Assembly: GCA_001600415.1 (NCBI GenBank)
Contig: BCJX01000005.1
Span: 904,727 to 968,726 of the forward strand
DNA length: 64,000 nt
Source of the DNA: Pascua guehoae
Lineage: Eukaryota > Basidiomycota > Tremellomycetes > Trichosporonales > Trichosporonaceae
Direction: 5' to 3'
In this document: positions 22,541 to 35,226 of the stretch, in pieces
Layout of the letters: the number at the start of each line of letters is the position of its first letter
Position numbering within the stretch: position 1 is the first letter of the stretch
The notes under the pieces: generated by a model
What the model was told of the DNA's origin: nothing
Database searches by the model: none
Seen by the model: the letters and a program-made list of their open reading frames with translations, nothing else
Translations under genes and position numbers: made by a program

Positions 22541-25458
22541 ATGGCACCTCAGTCTCACCGTCATCGACCGACTCTCAAGCAGGTATGTTACAGACCTTAC
22601 CTTATCCCATTACCATTTAGCCTGCGCGCGTTCTGCCTCGCTGACATTTCAGACAAACAAGGCCTTCAAATCGAAGCATGCGTCGAAAGGAGCGCTGAAA
22701 GCCGCTGCTAAGGGTTAGTCTTGCGGTTTCCTTCAAAGATATCACAATGCTGAACAGCCTCTCAAGGAAAGACTACCTCGGTTGGACCTAGCGGTGGTAA
22801 TTCACAGAGAGTCCTTGAGGCTGGCTCGAAGAAGGCGCGACTTCACCAGCAAGCTCAGAAACGTGACCTGAAGCAGCGTGCCACGCGCGAAAACGCAAAG
22901 TTCTTCTCGACGAGCTCTGGCGGGGGTGAGTCTTTGTGTGATAGCGTCGTCGGTACCTCGTCTGACTTCCAGGCCACGTCCCTCGTGTCATTTCACTCGT
23001 TCCCCTTCTCCCTTCTCTGTCATGCCGGCGGTTCGTCAGTGGCCTCCTCCCATCCTTGGGCCTCTCCGACGACGAGTCGGCCGATGTAATGGCCAAGTTC
23101 AACAACTTCTCCTCAATTCTGATTCCGGCTCCCCGCTTTAAGACGACCATTCTTTTGAATGTCATTCCGCCACTCGAGCTCTATCCCACTCTCGACTCCG
23201 CACTTGTTAGTGACGCCGTAATCTTGCTACTCAGCAGCGTCGACGAGGTGCAGCCAGGGGGGGAGGCTATACTACGCTGTCTGCAAGGTCAGGCTGGGAG
23301 TGTCAACATTGTGTCGTGTGTTCAAGTAAGCGACTTTGGTAGTGATGAAACAGCCCGTGGACTAACTGTCAGGCTCCGGAAACGAACCCCGTTACCCCAG
23401 CCACTCGTTCGCTCATTCACAAGTCCCTGCTCTCGTTTTCTCGCTACTTCTTCCCAGAAGTTGGTAAGATTTACTCGGCCGATACGGCCAACGAGTCGCT
23501 TATCCTGGCTCGAACCCTGTGTGAGACCCCGCCGACGTCGATTTACCACCCCGAAGGACGCTCGTGGCTCGCGGCGGAAGGCGAGAATGCCGTCAGCTGG
23601 GAGGCCAGTGGCCCCGACAACGGCACTCTGGAGCAGACGGGCAATCTTCATGTAAAGGGAACCGTTCGAGGAGGACGCCTCAGCGCCAACCGCCTTGTCC
23701 ATGTTCCCGGCTTTGGCGACTACCAAGTTGCTGAGGTGAGCCGACTGGCCAGCATCCTATATTGACACTACAGATTCTTCGCGCACAACAAGCCACTGCC
23801 CCGTCGAGCTATTCCAACAATGCGGCTGTGCTGGACATTCCAAACGAGCAGGCAGACGACCTGACTGCGAATAATATCCCCGACTTGCTCGCAAACGAGC
23901 AAACGTGGCCTACCGAGGAAGACATGTTGTCTGCGCCAGCCGCTCAGAATCCTTCCCAAGCCCCGCGACGAGTGAAGCGAGTGCCGAAAGGCACTAGTGC
24001 CTACCAGGCGGCGTGGATATTTGATGACGATGATGACGACGCTGAGGATGACGACAATGATGCCATGAGCGACATGGGCGACAACATGATGGAGGAAGGA
24101 GCTGGGCATGACATTGTTGAGCAGTCTGACGACGAGGAAGAGGAAGAAACAGAGGTCATCGAACTGGACGAGAGGGCCCCTCGCCACCAGGATATGGCCC
24201 CGGAACAAGAAGAGATGGAGTGAGTGGCAGGAGTTGAACGACCTGACCGGCACAGGTACGAAGCGTACCTTCGCGAACGGGAGCGTGCGCAACAGGAGGA
24301 CATGGCGTATCCAGATGAAATTGACACCCCCCGACATGTTGATGCCCGCACCCGGTTCCAGCGTTACAGGGGATTGCGCAGCTTCCGCACCAGCCCTTGG
24401 GATCCGTATGAGAATCTCCCCTTGGAATACGGCGAGATTTTCCAGTTTGAAAACTTTGCTGCGACCCAGAAACGTGTGGAACAGGAGGCCCGCGATGAAG
24501 GTGTCGAGGTATGTACATAATCGGCCTGTGCAGTGCTGATGCACTGCCGCCCCAGGTCGGAACCAAAGTCGAACTCGTGATCCGTGATGTTCCTCGTCAA
24601 TTCATGTCAAACCGTCATGCCTCCACACCTTTGAGTGTCCATGGGCTGCTCCGACACGAGCACAAGCAGACGGTGCTGCATTTTGCAATCCAACGAAACA
24701 CCGAGTACACGGATCCTGTCAAGGCCAAGGTGAGTCAGACTCCCTGCCAGGTTAACTGAGACCCAGGACTCGCTTATTCTCTGTGTTGGGCCCCGTCGTC
24801 TTGTCATTCGCCCACTCTTGTCGCAACACGTTCGCGGTGGTGGTAAAGGCGTCAACAATGTCCACAAGTCTGAAAAGTTCTTGCGGCCTGGAGTTGCCAC
24901 CGTGGCGACGACGTTTGGACCAGTCTGCTTCGGCAAGCAGCCTTGTCTCCTGCTACGTCAGCCGGAGACTGGAGGTGCGTCGGTTTTTATCTCGCATCTG
25001 CTGCTTGTGATGCTGACGATCAAGCTGCCGTTCCCGACCTCGTCGCTATGGGGTCCTTCCTGTCATCGGACCCCACCCGAATCGTTGCCAAGAGGATCGT
25101 ACTCACCGGTCATCCCTTCAAGGTCCACAAAAAGACGGCTACAATTCGCTACATGTTCTTCAATCGCGAGGACGTGGATTACTTCAAGTCGGTTGAACTG
25201 CACACGAAGTATGGGAGGACAGGGCACATTCGTGAAGCATTGGGCACCCACGGCTACTTCAAGGCTCACTTTGACGGGCCCATCCAGCAGATGGACACCA
25301 TCTGCATGAACCTGTACAAGCGTCAATTCCCCAAGGTAAGCTATAATGTCGAGAGCTGCGCTGACGTGGTTCAGTGGTCGGAACACTTCACCTCCCCGGC
25401 TCTCAGCGATGTGCCTCACAGCCCAGACAATGGCAACAACGCCATGGATATCGAGTAG
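22541..25458 (+). CDS. TSR1: 40S ribosome biogenesis factor Tsr1
   Basis: Tsr1 is a GTPase-like pre-40S assembly factor related to Bms1 that holds the late small subunit in an inactive state. The basic start [20 protein letters not shown] is the family N-terminus. An AARP2CN-type central region includes [20 protein letters not shown] (23669-23735). An acidic insert rich in Asp and Glu (24020-24220) is typical. The C-terminal DUF663 block includes [19 protein letters not shown] (24365-24420), [19 protein letters not shown] and [20 protein letters not shown] (25095-25155). It ends [10 protein letters not shown] and stop. It has several short introns. Its stop is only 87 bp from the STE11 stop on the opposite strand, so the 3' UTRs probably overlap. 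Confidence 0.95.
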
Positions 25459-25545
25459 AGGAGAGCCTGTGGGATTCCTGGTCGGCTTGTGTGGCTTGAT
25501 ACATGTACAATGCATATATTCCTCTACACTCGACTGCACGTGTAT

Positions 25546-28500
25546 CTAGCTGGCGGTCATAGCAGGCATGGGTGGCATAGGTTGGTTTCTAGCCGCAGCG
25601 ACAGCTTCCAACGTCGCATTGGCCTGCTCCAATGGAATGGTTGTTGGATGCTGTACTGCAATGAAGTGATGCTCCAAGAGCTGCGCGGCCGTTGACCGTG
25701 CAATGTAGTTGATCTCGAACGTACACTGCAAAAAGTCTCGCGCATCTGGGGAGATGTCGGTAGGTGTGGCAGGTCGAGGATTGATAGACCCGATCTGTCC
25801 AGTATTAGCAAGAACATGGAGCCAGATCCGAGTGGTGCGACGTACCCTGAAGATGGCTTGCATCTGCGTCAAATCTGCCCACGGGTGCGTGCCGGTCAAC
25901 ATCTCCACCACCAGACACCCGACGCTCCAAATGTCGGCCTTGGACGTGTAGCTCGTCTGCTTGACAACCTCGGGGGCCATCCAAAACACAGAGCCTTGTA
26001 GAGAGGGGCGATTCATTTTACCTGCCATCAAGCCTACGAGTTAGCTTGACACTGCGTGTTCTGCTCACTATTCTCTGCCTTCTTGGAAATGCCGAAGTCT
26101 GAAATCTTGATGCCGCCCTTGTTGTCCACGAGAATGTTGGCGCCCTTGATGTCACGATGAATGATGTCGCGCTCGTGGAGGTAATTGAGACCGGTTAGAA
26201 TTTGGCGGACAAAGTTGCGAACCAAGGCCTCTTCAAAAGCTCCATAGTTGCTCAATAGAGCAGCGACCGATCCGCCGGGGACATATTCCAGGAAAATGTT
26301 GAGATAGTTGCCATCAGTGGCCGAGTCTAATGGTCAGCCAACGGATGAAGAATACACCCACCAAGGTATTGCACAATATTCTCGTGTTGCAAGTCCTTGA
26401 GAAGCTCGATCTCCCGTTCAAGAGCCTGGACCATGTTCCGCTTTCGCTCCTCGTTTCTTGCGTCGCCAGAGGGCAGCTCAACTTGCTTGACGGCCATTAG
26501 CAAGCCTGATTGAGCATCCATTCCCAGGTACACCGATCCGAATGACCCTGCACCGATCAGAGCACCCTTGATCCATTTGATGTTTCGTCGGGCTGTGGTC
26601 GTTAGCCAAGAGACGATTATCCTAACTCACATCCAGCAGACGTATAAGCGCGATTGGGACCTTTATCCTCGTTGTAGCTCGAACCGTCCGAGTCAACGTC
26701 ATCGTCGTCTTCCTCGTCGGCGTCAAACTCGCTCAAAGTCTCATCGCTGTCGTGTGGGGTTGCAGTGTCATTGCTGTACACGTCGTCTACCGTCGCCATG
26801 CTTGCGCGTCGATTCTCCACTTCAGCCGTAATCTCATCGACTGTGAGGAGGCTCGCAGTGTCGCTCTGGTCGCGATTTCGGCGAAGAGATGACAGAATAC
26901 TGATGCGGCTGAGGTTTGATCCTGTGGAGCCTCTCCTGCCCGGACGCAAGGCTGGGCGGACGGTGGAGGGCGCAGGAGAGTACTCTTGCAATGAGTCTAC
27001 AAGACTCTGGCCCGTTGACTCGAAAGGGGGGAGAAGAGGAGCGTGATTCTCGGGTGACGGATGAGAATGATCACGGATCCCTTGTCGCATAAGACCGTCT
27101 GAGGATAGCTCGGCCTCCTCTGGAATGGCAGCAGGGGTGGTCGAAGATGACACAGTCCTCGTGGACGGAGGTCGGCCTTTCCGGCTGGGGCTCGCGACGT
27201 TCTCGAGACTCGCCGATAATGGTGACGCTGCCCCTAATCCAACCAGCGCACTGCTGGAGCCGTGAGCACGTTCGTTATGCCCCTGTGACAGGCGTAGCAT
27301 GCTCTGGCGAACTGTCTTCTCCAAGTCTCGCTTCCTAGCGGAAGGAAAGTAATCGGCGAGGTGGTTGGAAATGAGTTCGCTTGGTGGTCGATGACCGAAG
27401 AAGTTGTACACCTTCCTCGTACGCGAGGAACCAGTGCCGATGGAAGGGGAACGGGTGGAACTTGGTGACGAATCGGCAACACCAGGAACATTGAGGCCTG
27501 ACATGATCGACAATGTGCTCGCCCGGTTCGTTTGCTTGTTGGTAATCGGCATGGTTGACGAATCGGGGCTCCACGAGCCGTGGTCGTCAGTCTTCCGACC
27601 GAGGCGGGGCACCCCATAGTATGACGGAGAGTTGGGCGAATGAGGAGGAGGCGGGTTGGGGCCGAAGAAGTCTGCCATGTTCTTGCGATTGACAGAGTGC
27701 GATACTCTCCGCAATAAGAGTCCACGCTCTCGGAGCATCGATGGATCTTGGTTTCCGAACAATCGACCACGGTGGCCGTGGCAAATGTCCAACAGGGCCG
27801 ATTCAGATAGGGCAACGTCTTGTCATGTCAGTGAATGATAACAGATGACAAAATAGCAAAATACCCACCTTCCTCTCCTGAGTCCGTGCGAACAAACACA
27901 CCCCAACCGTCGACCTCCAACTGGTCGTTGTCGACGTCGCTGTCTGGGCTCAGATTGCCACCCCTCCCCGTCTGCCATTTCCCAAATTTCTTCAGCACGC
28001 TGTCCAAAACTTCGACTCCACTGGTGAGGTTGGCAACGTTGACAGTCTTCGTCGTTCCGTCCTCGGAGTTGATAAATTTGATGAGGTGACGACGAAGATC
28101 CTCCAACGGGATGGGTTGCCCAGGACGGTTTACGCCTTCATGTTGTCCGTTGCCGGCGAGTCCTGCTCGTGGGCGTTTATGGGATTCTCCTTCGTGGCTG
28201 CCCTCCTTCCGGGTTACGACAGATGCGAAAGGGTGAACAGCGTATTGAGCACCTTCACGAGACGCGGTAGAAGGATGAGTTGGGCTTGTTGACAGCCCCA
28301 GCGGGGTGGGGTGCTCAGACCGGTATGATCCGTCGGCGAAACGAGGCAAACCACCAGGACGACGTCTCTCTGCAACTTTGATAGTCGCCTGTGTGTCCGC
28401 TCGCGGCCAAGGCGACTGTCGGTCAGCACCGTGAAAGGCCCCGTACACCCACATTTGAATCGAGGCGCAGATGGTCACCAGCAGGGCTAGGTGACCGGCG

Positions 28501-29229
28501 GCTGTCTCGTCCAGCTGGCGGGCGAAGTGTCGCGCCGTTCGAGTCATGGGCTGACATGCCCGAGTATCCCTTGCCAAAGGCTTGAGGATACACCAATTTA
28601 GGCGTAACAGAGCGTGATGAAGGTGATGCGACAGTGAGGGACGCGCTGTCCGTCGAGCTTAGAGAATTGCCCAGTTTAAGAGGTGGTGGGCGCGAGGCCC
28701 GAAATAGCGTGGAAACAAGTCCCTCTGCGAGCCGTTTAGGGACCTGTGACCCGCGGCCGTCGTGGTCTAGGGATGGTAGAGGATAAGCGTCCGCTGCAGT
28801 GGCCCCGACAGCATGCACTCGGGAACCCAAGGCGGAAGGGGGAGGAGTTGCGCGCGCAGCCCTCTTGCGCAAGTCGCGAACGCCCCCCAGGAGCTTCACT
28901 CTGTCACCAATCTTGGTGATCCCAATCTCCTTCAAGCTCGGCATGTCGAGGTCGAGGAGTACTTTGCCATCAATGTCGTTCTGATGAAAGAGGGCTGTGT
29001 ATTGATCGCACTTGTACATGTGGAGGAAAGAAGCAACCTCGGTCGGGCCCCACTGCTTGACATGAGACGTGAAAGCTTGACCAGCTGGAGGTCGCAGCAA
29101 AGGAGGAGTGGTTGATCGAGAGGACGAGCCAGGCGTGTTTCGATGCGAAGCATCGTCGAGGGGTCCATTGAATGCAGCGGACGTAGGAGTTGTTGTGGAC
29201 GACTCTTCTGGAAACGGAGCGGTCGACAT
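25546..29229 (-). CDS. STE11: MAPKKK Ste11 (SAM, RBD-like, kinase)
   Basis: Ste11 is the MAP kinase kinase kinase of the pheromone and filamentation cascade. It starts at 29229 with [18 protein letters not shown]. Domains in order: a SAM domain (about 29070-28880: [39 protein letters not shown]), a Ste11-type Ras-binding-like domain (about 28110-27730: [32 protein letters not shown]), a long Ser/Pro-rich linker with an acidic stretch, and the kinase domain from 26580 down ([24 protein letters not shown] with the lysine; catalytic loop [59 protein letters not shown]). It ends PPMPAMTAS. The domain order matches Cryptococcus Ste11, a MAT-locus gene. The kinase domain is split by introns of about 50 nt. 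Confidence 0.95.
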
Positions 29230-30493
29230 GGTGTAGAGAGAAAGGAGGGAGAGCTTTGTCCCACCTTTAGTGTCGGGTGCTAGGGTTGTCAGTGTGCTAG
29301 AAAGTGCGCGATACTGTATGCCGACGTACTGATGAAACGGCGACAGGCGACTGTAGCAATCGTAATCGATGTTGACAAGGCGGTCACAGAGGTGTTTTAT
29401 TGAGAGGTGTGCCGATGATGTGCATGGTGGGAGGCAAGAGAGGGCGAGAGAAGTGGGATTGTTCAGGTTGATTGGAGAAATGGTTGAGGAGGGTTGAGGT
29501 ATTGCTAGAGTGTTTGTTGCTGAGGGTGGAAGACAATAGAGAATGGTGGTCAAGTAGTGGTGGGTGAGTGAGTTGTGGGTGGGTGTGGGGTGCAGGCAGG
29601 CGCCTCGGCAAGTCGTGCAGTTGTGCCGCGTGCGGCAGCAAACGAGCCAAGATTGTGCATGTCTGTGTACGTGCGTGCGTGCGTGCGCTACTGTACAGTA
29701 TAGTAGTCTTGTGCGTGCACACCCCCACCCCGAGCCCTGCCGCCCGCCCCGCCCGCCCCGGGCGCCCAGGCCGCTCAGCCCCGCTACAGTACAGTAGGGT
29801 TGCCAGTGGCGGAGGCAAACTCTAGCAAAAAGCCTGCCAGCCTGCCGGGCGGCCTCTGCTAGCTGCTGGGTTTCATCTCGCAAAAATGCCCTGAACATGA
29901 CAAAACGCATTCCGCCATTCCAAAAAAAGCTTCCGCACTCATGCTTGCATGACCTCGCCACCCACGCAAACCGACCCCTCAGCATGATCGCACCTCCAAT
30001 GTGCACGACAGCGCAGCACAGCACGTACAGCACACCATAGCACATCCCACTTTCTCAGTGCCCGGCACGTCATGGTACCGTACAGTCCGAGGGTGTTGCG
30101 AGGTTCCATCGGCCTGTCGCGTTGTCGCGGCTGTGAGCGTGTTGCGCATGATCGCATTTTCGCCACGTGGGCAATGTCCGTTTCATCGAATTTCATCGGC
30201 TTGCCTCGTCATGAAACGCTCAAACCGCAGTCCGCACAAGACACGGCTGTAATAAAACACGCCAGCACGGTGCGTGAACACATCGACATCCACACCCAAC
30301 CTTTCTCCAAGCATGTAATTGTGTATACGTGTGGGTGCTACGAGGGCATGCACTACTGGACTGCAGCGTCAAACATGCACACCAATTTGGTGGCTCAACA
30401 GTACATGCTCTACACACTTTTGAAGCAGGGGACAAGTACCACTTTATGAGTATCAGTCGTCCAACCATTTCTTGCACCACCCTGCATCACATC
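29230..30493. other. STE11 upstream / IKS1 downstream region
   Basis: No supportable gene is present in 1.26 kb. On the STE11 side it has a purine-rich + strand (a pyrimidine leader on the STE11 strand), (TGCG)n at about 29671-29688, CTGTACAGTA at 29691-29700 and TACAGTACAGTA at about 29785-29796. A GC-rich CCAGCCTGCC patch lies at 29720-29870. The distal part is ordinary sequence. Confidence 0.6.
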
Positions 30494-32756
30494 TCATTCA
30501 CCAATCCTCCCATAGTAAACCATAGTCGCCATATGAATAGCACACAATCCAATGCTTACACCGCTCCATTTCCATGCCACCCTCACGTCAACAATTGCCA
30601 ACAATGTGAGGACTAGAACGGTGAAGGGGGGCAGCGGTGTGGATACCACAAGCCCAGGCTGCAAGGACAGAACCTGTTACACGTTAGCAGCCTGCTGCGA
30701 GGGTCAGCCAAACTCACCCTTACTACAAACAACGCCCAGTAAAGCTGCTTTCTTGAAAGCCAGGCATCCCAACTGGAGCGAACCGCTGCTGTAGGTGTGC
30801 TTTCGACCGTGGTGATGACGGATGACGGAAGTGCCAGAATGGGTCGAAGAGTGGAAGTCGTCCTTGGCCGTCGACCCTTCTGCAAAACTCATTAGTACGT
30901 TGGCGAAAACAATGGGTTCACCTACATTCGACATGCCTGAGGACCGCGAATTGATGGGTGACCCTGCGCGACCCTTCCACAGCCTGTCGAAGATATTACC
31001 TGATCCTTGTTCAGAAACACTTCGCAAAGTAGAATTGACTCGCTCCGCGCTCGGTCTCTGTTCCGGGTCCAAGTGAAGTAGCTTCTCGAGCAGCAACGGG
31101 AGGCTGCGGGGAATATGTCGCCGCTCGCACGTTCGAATCACCTCGGACGTTGCAGTGAAGCCTGGGTACTTGATGATCTCGTCGTGGAGCGCGGCAAGAT
31201 CGTCATCCGTGGACGAGTACGGTAGGTGAAGAAACATCATCTTGTGAAGGATCATGCCTAAGGTAGGCGTCAGTTCAGACCACCTCAGGCCACGTACCTA
31301 GCGACCACATATCCGCGTGAGAATCAGATGGCCTCCAGTATCCATCGTGATCGGTCACAATTGACTCTGGTGCCTGTAAACGTCAGCCTGTAAACGTCAG
31401 GGATGTCACAAGGCCCTTTCTCACCATGTATTCCATAGTGCCGGTATGTCCTGTTCGCTCACGCCGACCACGAAGCATCTCCTCTGACGTCCCAAAGTCT
31501 GATAGCATGGCTTTCGGACTCGTGTTTAGCGCTGACAGGTGAACGTGGACGTACATGACTTGTCCATCCTCCCAGTGAAGCAGGACGTTTGAGCATTTTA
31601 GATCGAGATGCAGAATAGAGTTGGAATGCTGATGTCGGTAAGAACAGGCAGACTCGTGTACTTACGAGAAACGCTAGTCCTCCAACAACATCGCTAAACA
31701 GCTTGACGATCTCTTCTAGCCCAAGCAACAAGACGGCGCGATACTCTTTCCTGCTCGCGCCCAAACCGCTCTGCCTTCTGCGTTTGAAAGCTTTAATGCG
31801 CTCGGCTTTTGGGAGCAGGTCGATATCATCCGTGTCGGCCACATCGCGCTCCGTGAGAGGGGATTGAGAGGTTCCTTCGTGGCTCCTGCTGAGAAGGAAG
31901 GCATCCAAATTCCCAGCCGATGCGTACATCATGAGGACGTGAAGGGCTAGAATGGGCGGCCCGAAGGACGAGAATCGAGTCTCGTCAACCCAGGAGTGGT
32001 AGTATGGGATGATGTTGGGATGGCGCAGCGATTCCAACAGCCGAACTTCTTGGAGCATTCTCTGAAGATACGACTTTGAAGTGCCAACAGCGATCTTCTT
32101 TACTGCATAGGTGCCTCCAGGTCAGTGCCCGGTGCTGAAATTTGGCTTACCAAGAGAGTTGCCACTGATAACGTGGGTTGCCAGGTAGACACTGCCCTCG
32201 GCGCCTATCCCAAGGCGGCGTTCCTCTTTGAAGAAACGTCGATAGTAGCCCATAGCCGGTAAATCCGAAGGATCGATAGTGTCGTCCTCGTCATCCCCCG
32301 CCATTGTACAAGGGGACTCGGGACGCGAGTGGCCCCATCGACTGCCCGACACCGGGGTTCCGGGGCGACTAAATTCATGGGCTCTTTCGAGAACACGGAA
32401 GTACTGAGTTTGGCCTCGCTCGTCGCCCGGGTCATGGACGTCTTGTCCAAGGACAGCGGGAATTGGCGACCACACGCCTCCGCACAGCGGGCAGTTGGAG
32501 GAGACAGGTTGTTCGGGTTCGGGTGATGACTCTGAATGGAGAGACCGAAAGCGAGCCAGGGGAGTGACATCAGGTGAGGACGGATGGGGATGAGGAACAA
32601 CTTGGATGGCGTGCGACGGAGGATGGTAGACAATGAGTTGGTTGGAGGTTTCGCTGTGTGATGAGAATGGCTGGGCAACAGTGTGAGAATCAAAGGATGG
32701 ATGGCGTACCCGATAGGAGTCCAAGCGCGGGTAAAGGAGGGGTTTGGTGGGTCCAT
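30494..32756 (-). CDS. IKS1: Serine/threonine kinase Iks1 with C-terminal membrane segments
   Basis: Iks1 is a fungal protein kinase of poorly known role, fixed in or near MAT in Cryptococcus. The best start is 32756 (MDPPNPSFTRAWTPI), joined over an intron of about 60 nt to ETSNQLIVYHPPSHAIQVV; an in-frame alternative reaches 32880. A zinc-knuckle-like CPLCGG is followed by the Iks1 signature GYYRRFFKEERRLGIGAEGS (about 32250-32190) with its glycine loop, then RMLQEVRLLESLRHPNIIPY, SSFGPPILALHVLMMYASAG and the kinase C-lobe. The C-terminus holds hydrophobic segments (LAFKKAALLGVV; FTVLVLTLLAIVDV; CAIHMATMVYY) as in family members. The last intron probably uses a GTTTGT donor and a CTAAC branch. 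The gene is divergent from VPS26; a run of 70 G lies 195 bp upstream. Confidence 0.88.
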
Positions 32757-32949
32757 TCAGGCGGATGGAGATGGATGATTGAATGCAGTTGTTGAATGAA
32801 AGTGGTTTACCGAATGATGAGAAAGAAGTTGTGGGCAGCGCAAGGGATACAGTACGATAGACGCATGGATGGCAAGACATGGATGGTTGCAGGGCTGGGA
32901 GCCAGCAGCTGGCAGCTGGCAGCTGGCCGGCTGGCCGGCCGGACTGACG

Positions 32950-32950
<1 letters not shown>

Positions 32951-33020
<70 letters not shown>
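32951..33020. repeat. Homopolymer of 70 G
   Basis: Positions 32951-33020 are all G, bounded by C at 32950 and 33021. It lies between the divergent IKS1 and VPS26 genes. Such a run should form G-quadruplex or triplex structures and is prone to sequencing error, so its exact length is uncertain. Confidence 0.95.
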
Positions 33021-33370
33021 CTGGCCTGGGCGGGCTCAGTGGGAGTGCGGGGCTCTCTCGGTGATGAGAATGAGGGCCGCCAACAATGACGACACACTAC
33101 TGCCATGGTCTTTCGCGTGCCTCCACTCGACTCCACACGAACAGTACTTTGCTGGGGCTTGCTGGATTGAAAGCTGGATCCTATATCCGATATCCTACAT
33201 CCTGGGCGTGCATCGCAGGCGCGTAGGTACATGCAGAATGCGAACGCGCCTTTGCCGCGCGAACGCTGGAGAGGCCCAATTGCCATTTGACCAATCGTAT
33301 GTACAAGCGAGCGCCCGAATAGTAATGGTGCCAGCTCACCAGGGCGCCAGGGCGGGTGGCAAAAAACTGC

Positions 33371-33376
33371 CACGTG
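33371..33376. promoter_or_regulatory. CACGTG box upstream of VPS26
   Basis: A single CACGTG lies 277 bp upstream of the VPS26 ATG. Confidence 0.35.
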
Positions 33377-33652
33377 TCAAAGGCGGGAACAAAATGGGGA
33401 ATTGTACGATTGTGATGCGTTTGCATGCTTCCCACGGTGGCCCCGTGGGTTGCCCGGTGGGTGTGGGTTATGACGGTGTCGACGGTGTCAGTGCGCGGCG
33501 GTTGAACCCAGCCTGGCAGCTGGCACTCGACTGGCCTACTGATCTACTGACCAACAAGACGGACAGATTGCAACCTGTGTCCACATCCATCTCAACCTCT
33601 CTCCAGCCATCATTTCCTTTTCCATTATCACATTCGTCAACCCTACGTCCTA

Positions 33653-34893
33653 ATGGCCTCCTTTTTCGGATTCACCTCTGCCCCCGTCGATGTAGAGATC
33701 CGTCTCGCTGGCGAGGAACAACGCAAGCAGGTAGAGGTCAAAGGAGACAAGGACCGCAAAGAGCTGTGTCCGGTGTATTATGATGGAGAGAGCGTCGACG
33801 GTCAGGTATGTCCACAAGATCATTTCATTCAATGCTACTTGGCTCGTTTTCTCCACACAGTACAATCTGACAATACTCCAGGTGGTCGTTCGTGTCAAGG
33901 ACGGCAAAAAGTTCCAGCACGATGGCATTCGCATCGAGCTCGTGGGCGCAATAGGTACGCCTGCTGTGTTGCCCTTTCCCAACTTTGCATCCCGCTGACG
34001 TGGTATCGTTGGACTACCCAATGTACTCTACGGCTTTGAATTCCACTTGTCACACTCCCATGATGCTTATTCCCTCGCGCTTCAGAGCTCTTCTACGACC
34101 GAGGCAACCACTACGAATTTGTGTCTCTCAGCCAGGAGTTGGCAGGTCCTGGCGAAATGCGACAAGCCCAGACATTCGACTTCCTGTTCAAGAATGTGGA
34201 GAAGCAGTACGAAAGTTATTCTGGGATCAACGTAAAACTTCGGTACGTGTATGCAGGGACAGTAGATTGTCCAGCTAACGCCAGATACTTCATCCGCGTC
34301 ACTCTGATGAGGCGCATGGGAGAAGTGACCAAGGAGCGCGAGTTCTGGGTTCACTCGTACCGTATGCCGCCGGACACGAATACAAGCATCAAGATGGAAG
34401 TAGGCATCGAGGACTGCCTTCACATTGAGTTTGAGTACAACAAAGCCAAGTGAGAATCGCTGGTTTCGAGGGCACAACAAGCTGACGAGGAGATATCATC
34501 TCAAGGACGTCATCGTTGGGAAGATCTACTTCCTCCTCGTTCGAATCAAGATCAAGCACATGGAACTCTCAATAATCCGGCGCGAGACAACAGGCTCGGC
34601 CCCAAACCTGTACAACGAGTCCGAGACGATCACGAAGTTTGAGATTATGGATGGTGCGCCAGTGAGGGGCGAAACAATCCCCATCCGCCTCTTCCTCGGC
34701 GGCTTCGAATTGACCCCGACATTCCGCGACGTCAACAAGAAGTTCTCGACCAGGTACTATCTCAATCTCGTTCTGATTGATGAAGAGAACCGGCGATACT
34801 TCAAGCAGAATGAAATTACTGTGTATCGAATCCCGTGCGTTGTGCTGCGTTGAGGGGGCCAAGTTTGTGCTAACCGATGACAGGGAGAACTGA
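33653..34893 (+). CDS. VPS26: Retromer subunit Vps26 (Pep8)
   Basis: Vps26 is an arrestin-fold retromer subunit for endosome-to-Golgi retrieval of sorting receptors. It starts MASFFGFTSAPVDVEIRLAG. Conserved blocks are KKFQHDGIRIELVGAI, ELFYDRGNHYEFVSLSQELA, FDFLFKNVEKQYESYSGINV, LRYFIRVTLMRR, IGIEDCLHIEFEYNK-like sequence at 34400-34449, YHLKDVIVGKIYFLLVRIKI and GETIPIRLFLGGFELTPT. The last exon is nine nucleotides plus one: a GTGCGT intron with a GCTAAC branch joins RIP to EN and stop at 34891-34893; reading through would stop at 34851. Introns are short and all hallmark blocks are present. Confidence 0.94.
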
Positions 34894-35220
34894 AGTGTCG
34901 TCTTCACCATGGACCGACAAGTTGCGGATTCTCTCTCGCTGTCCCCCTATTCTCGCTCTCTCGCAAACCGTCTGTCGACTTTTGTCCGCAGCCACAGCGA
35001 ACTCGTTTACCAGCGTCCCCCGTCTTAGTTTGTATAGTCATATGTGAAGATGCCCAATAGCTACAGTTGCTGTGTGCACTACAGTCCTTCAATAGCTCTC
35101 AAAGTGCCTGGTCTTGAACGAACGACTACGAGTGGGCAATCTGTACTGTTGGCATGAGGGCCAGAGGGGGGTTATAGTTTACGTAAGGAGTGACAAGCAA
35201 GGTTCAAGTTCCGAGAGAGT

Positions 35221-35226
35221 CACGTG
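35221..35226. promoter_or_regulatory. CACGTG box upstream of the Munc13-like gene
   Basis: The site reads GTCACGTGATC and lies 744 bp upstream of the start codon. Confidence 0.3.

Larger units (their letters stand above)
32757..33652. other. Divergent IKS1-VPS26 intergenic region
   Basis: This 896-bp region holds a CAGCTGG/CCGG patch (32895-32945), the G70 homopolymer, and one CACGTG box at 33371-33376, 277 bp upstream of VPS26. Open frames through the G run encode polyglycine or polyproline and are not genes. Confidence 0.6.

Noticed and set aside
29384..29818. Frames upstream of STE11 that would extend its N-terminus to 30045
   Set aside because: The extension is Thr/His/Pro-rich leader sequence; [10 protein letters not shown] at 29229 is the natural start and the SAM domain follows at the expected distance.
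32807..33783. Frames through the G70 run giving polyglycine or polyproline
   Set aside because: They depend on the homopolymer, overlap two promoters and lack any other protein-like sequence.
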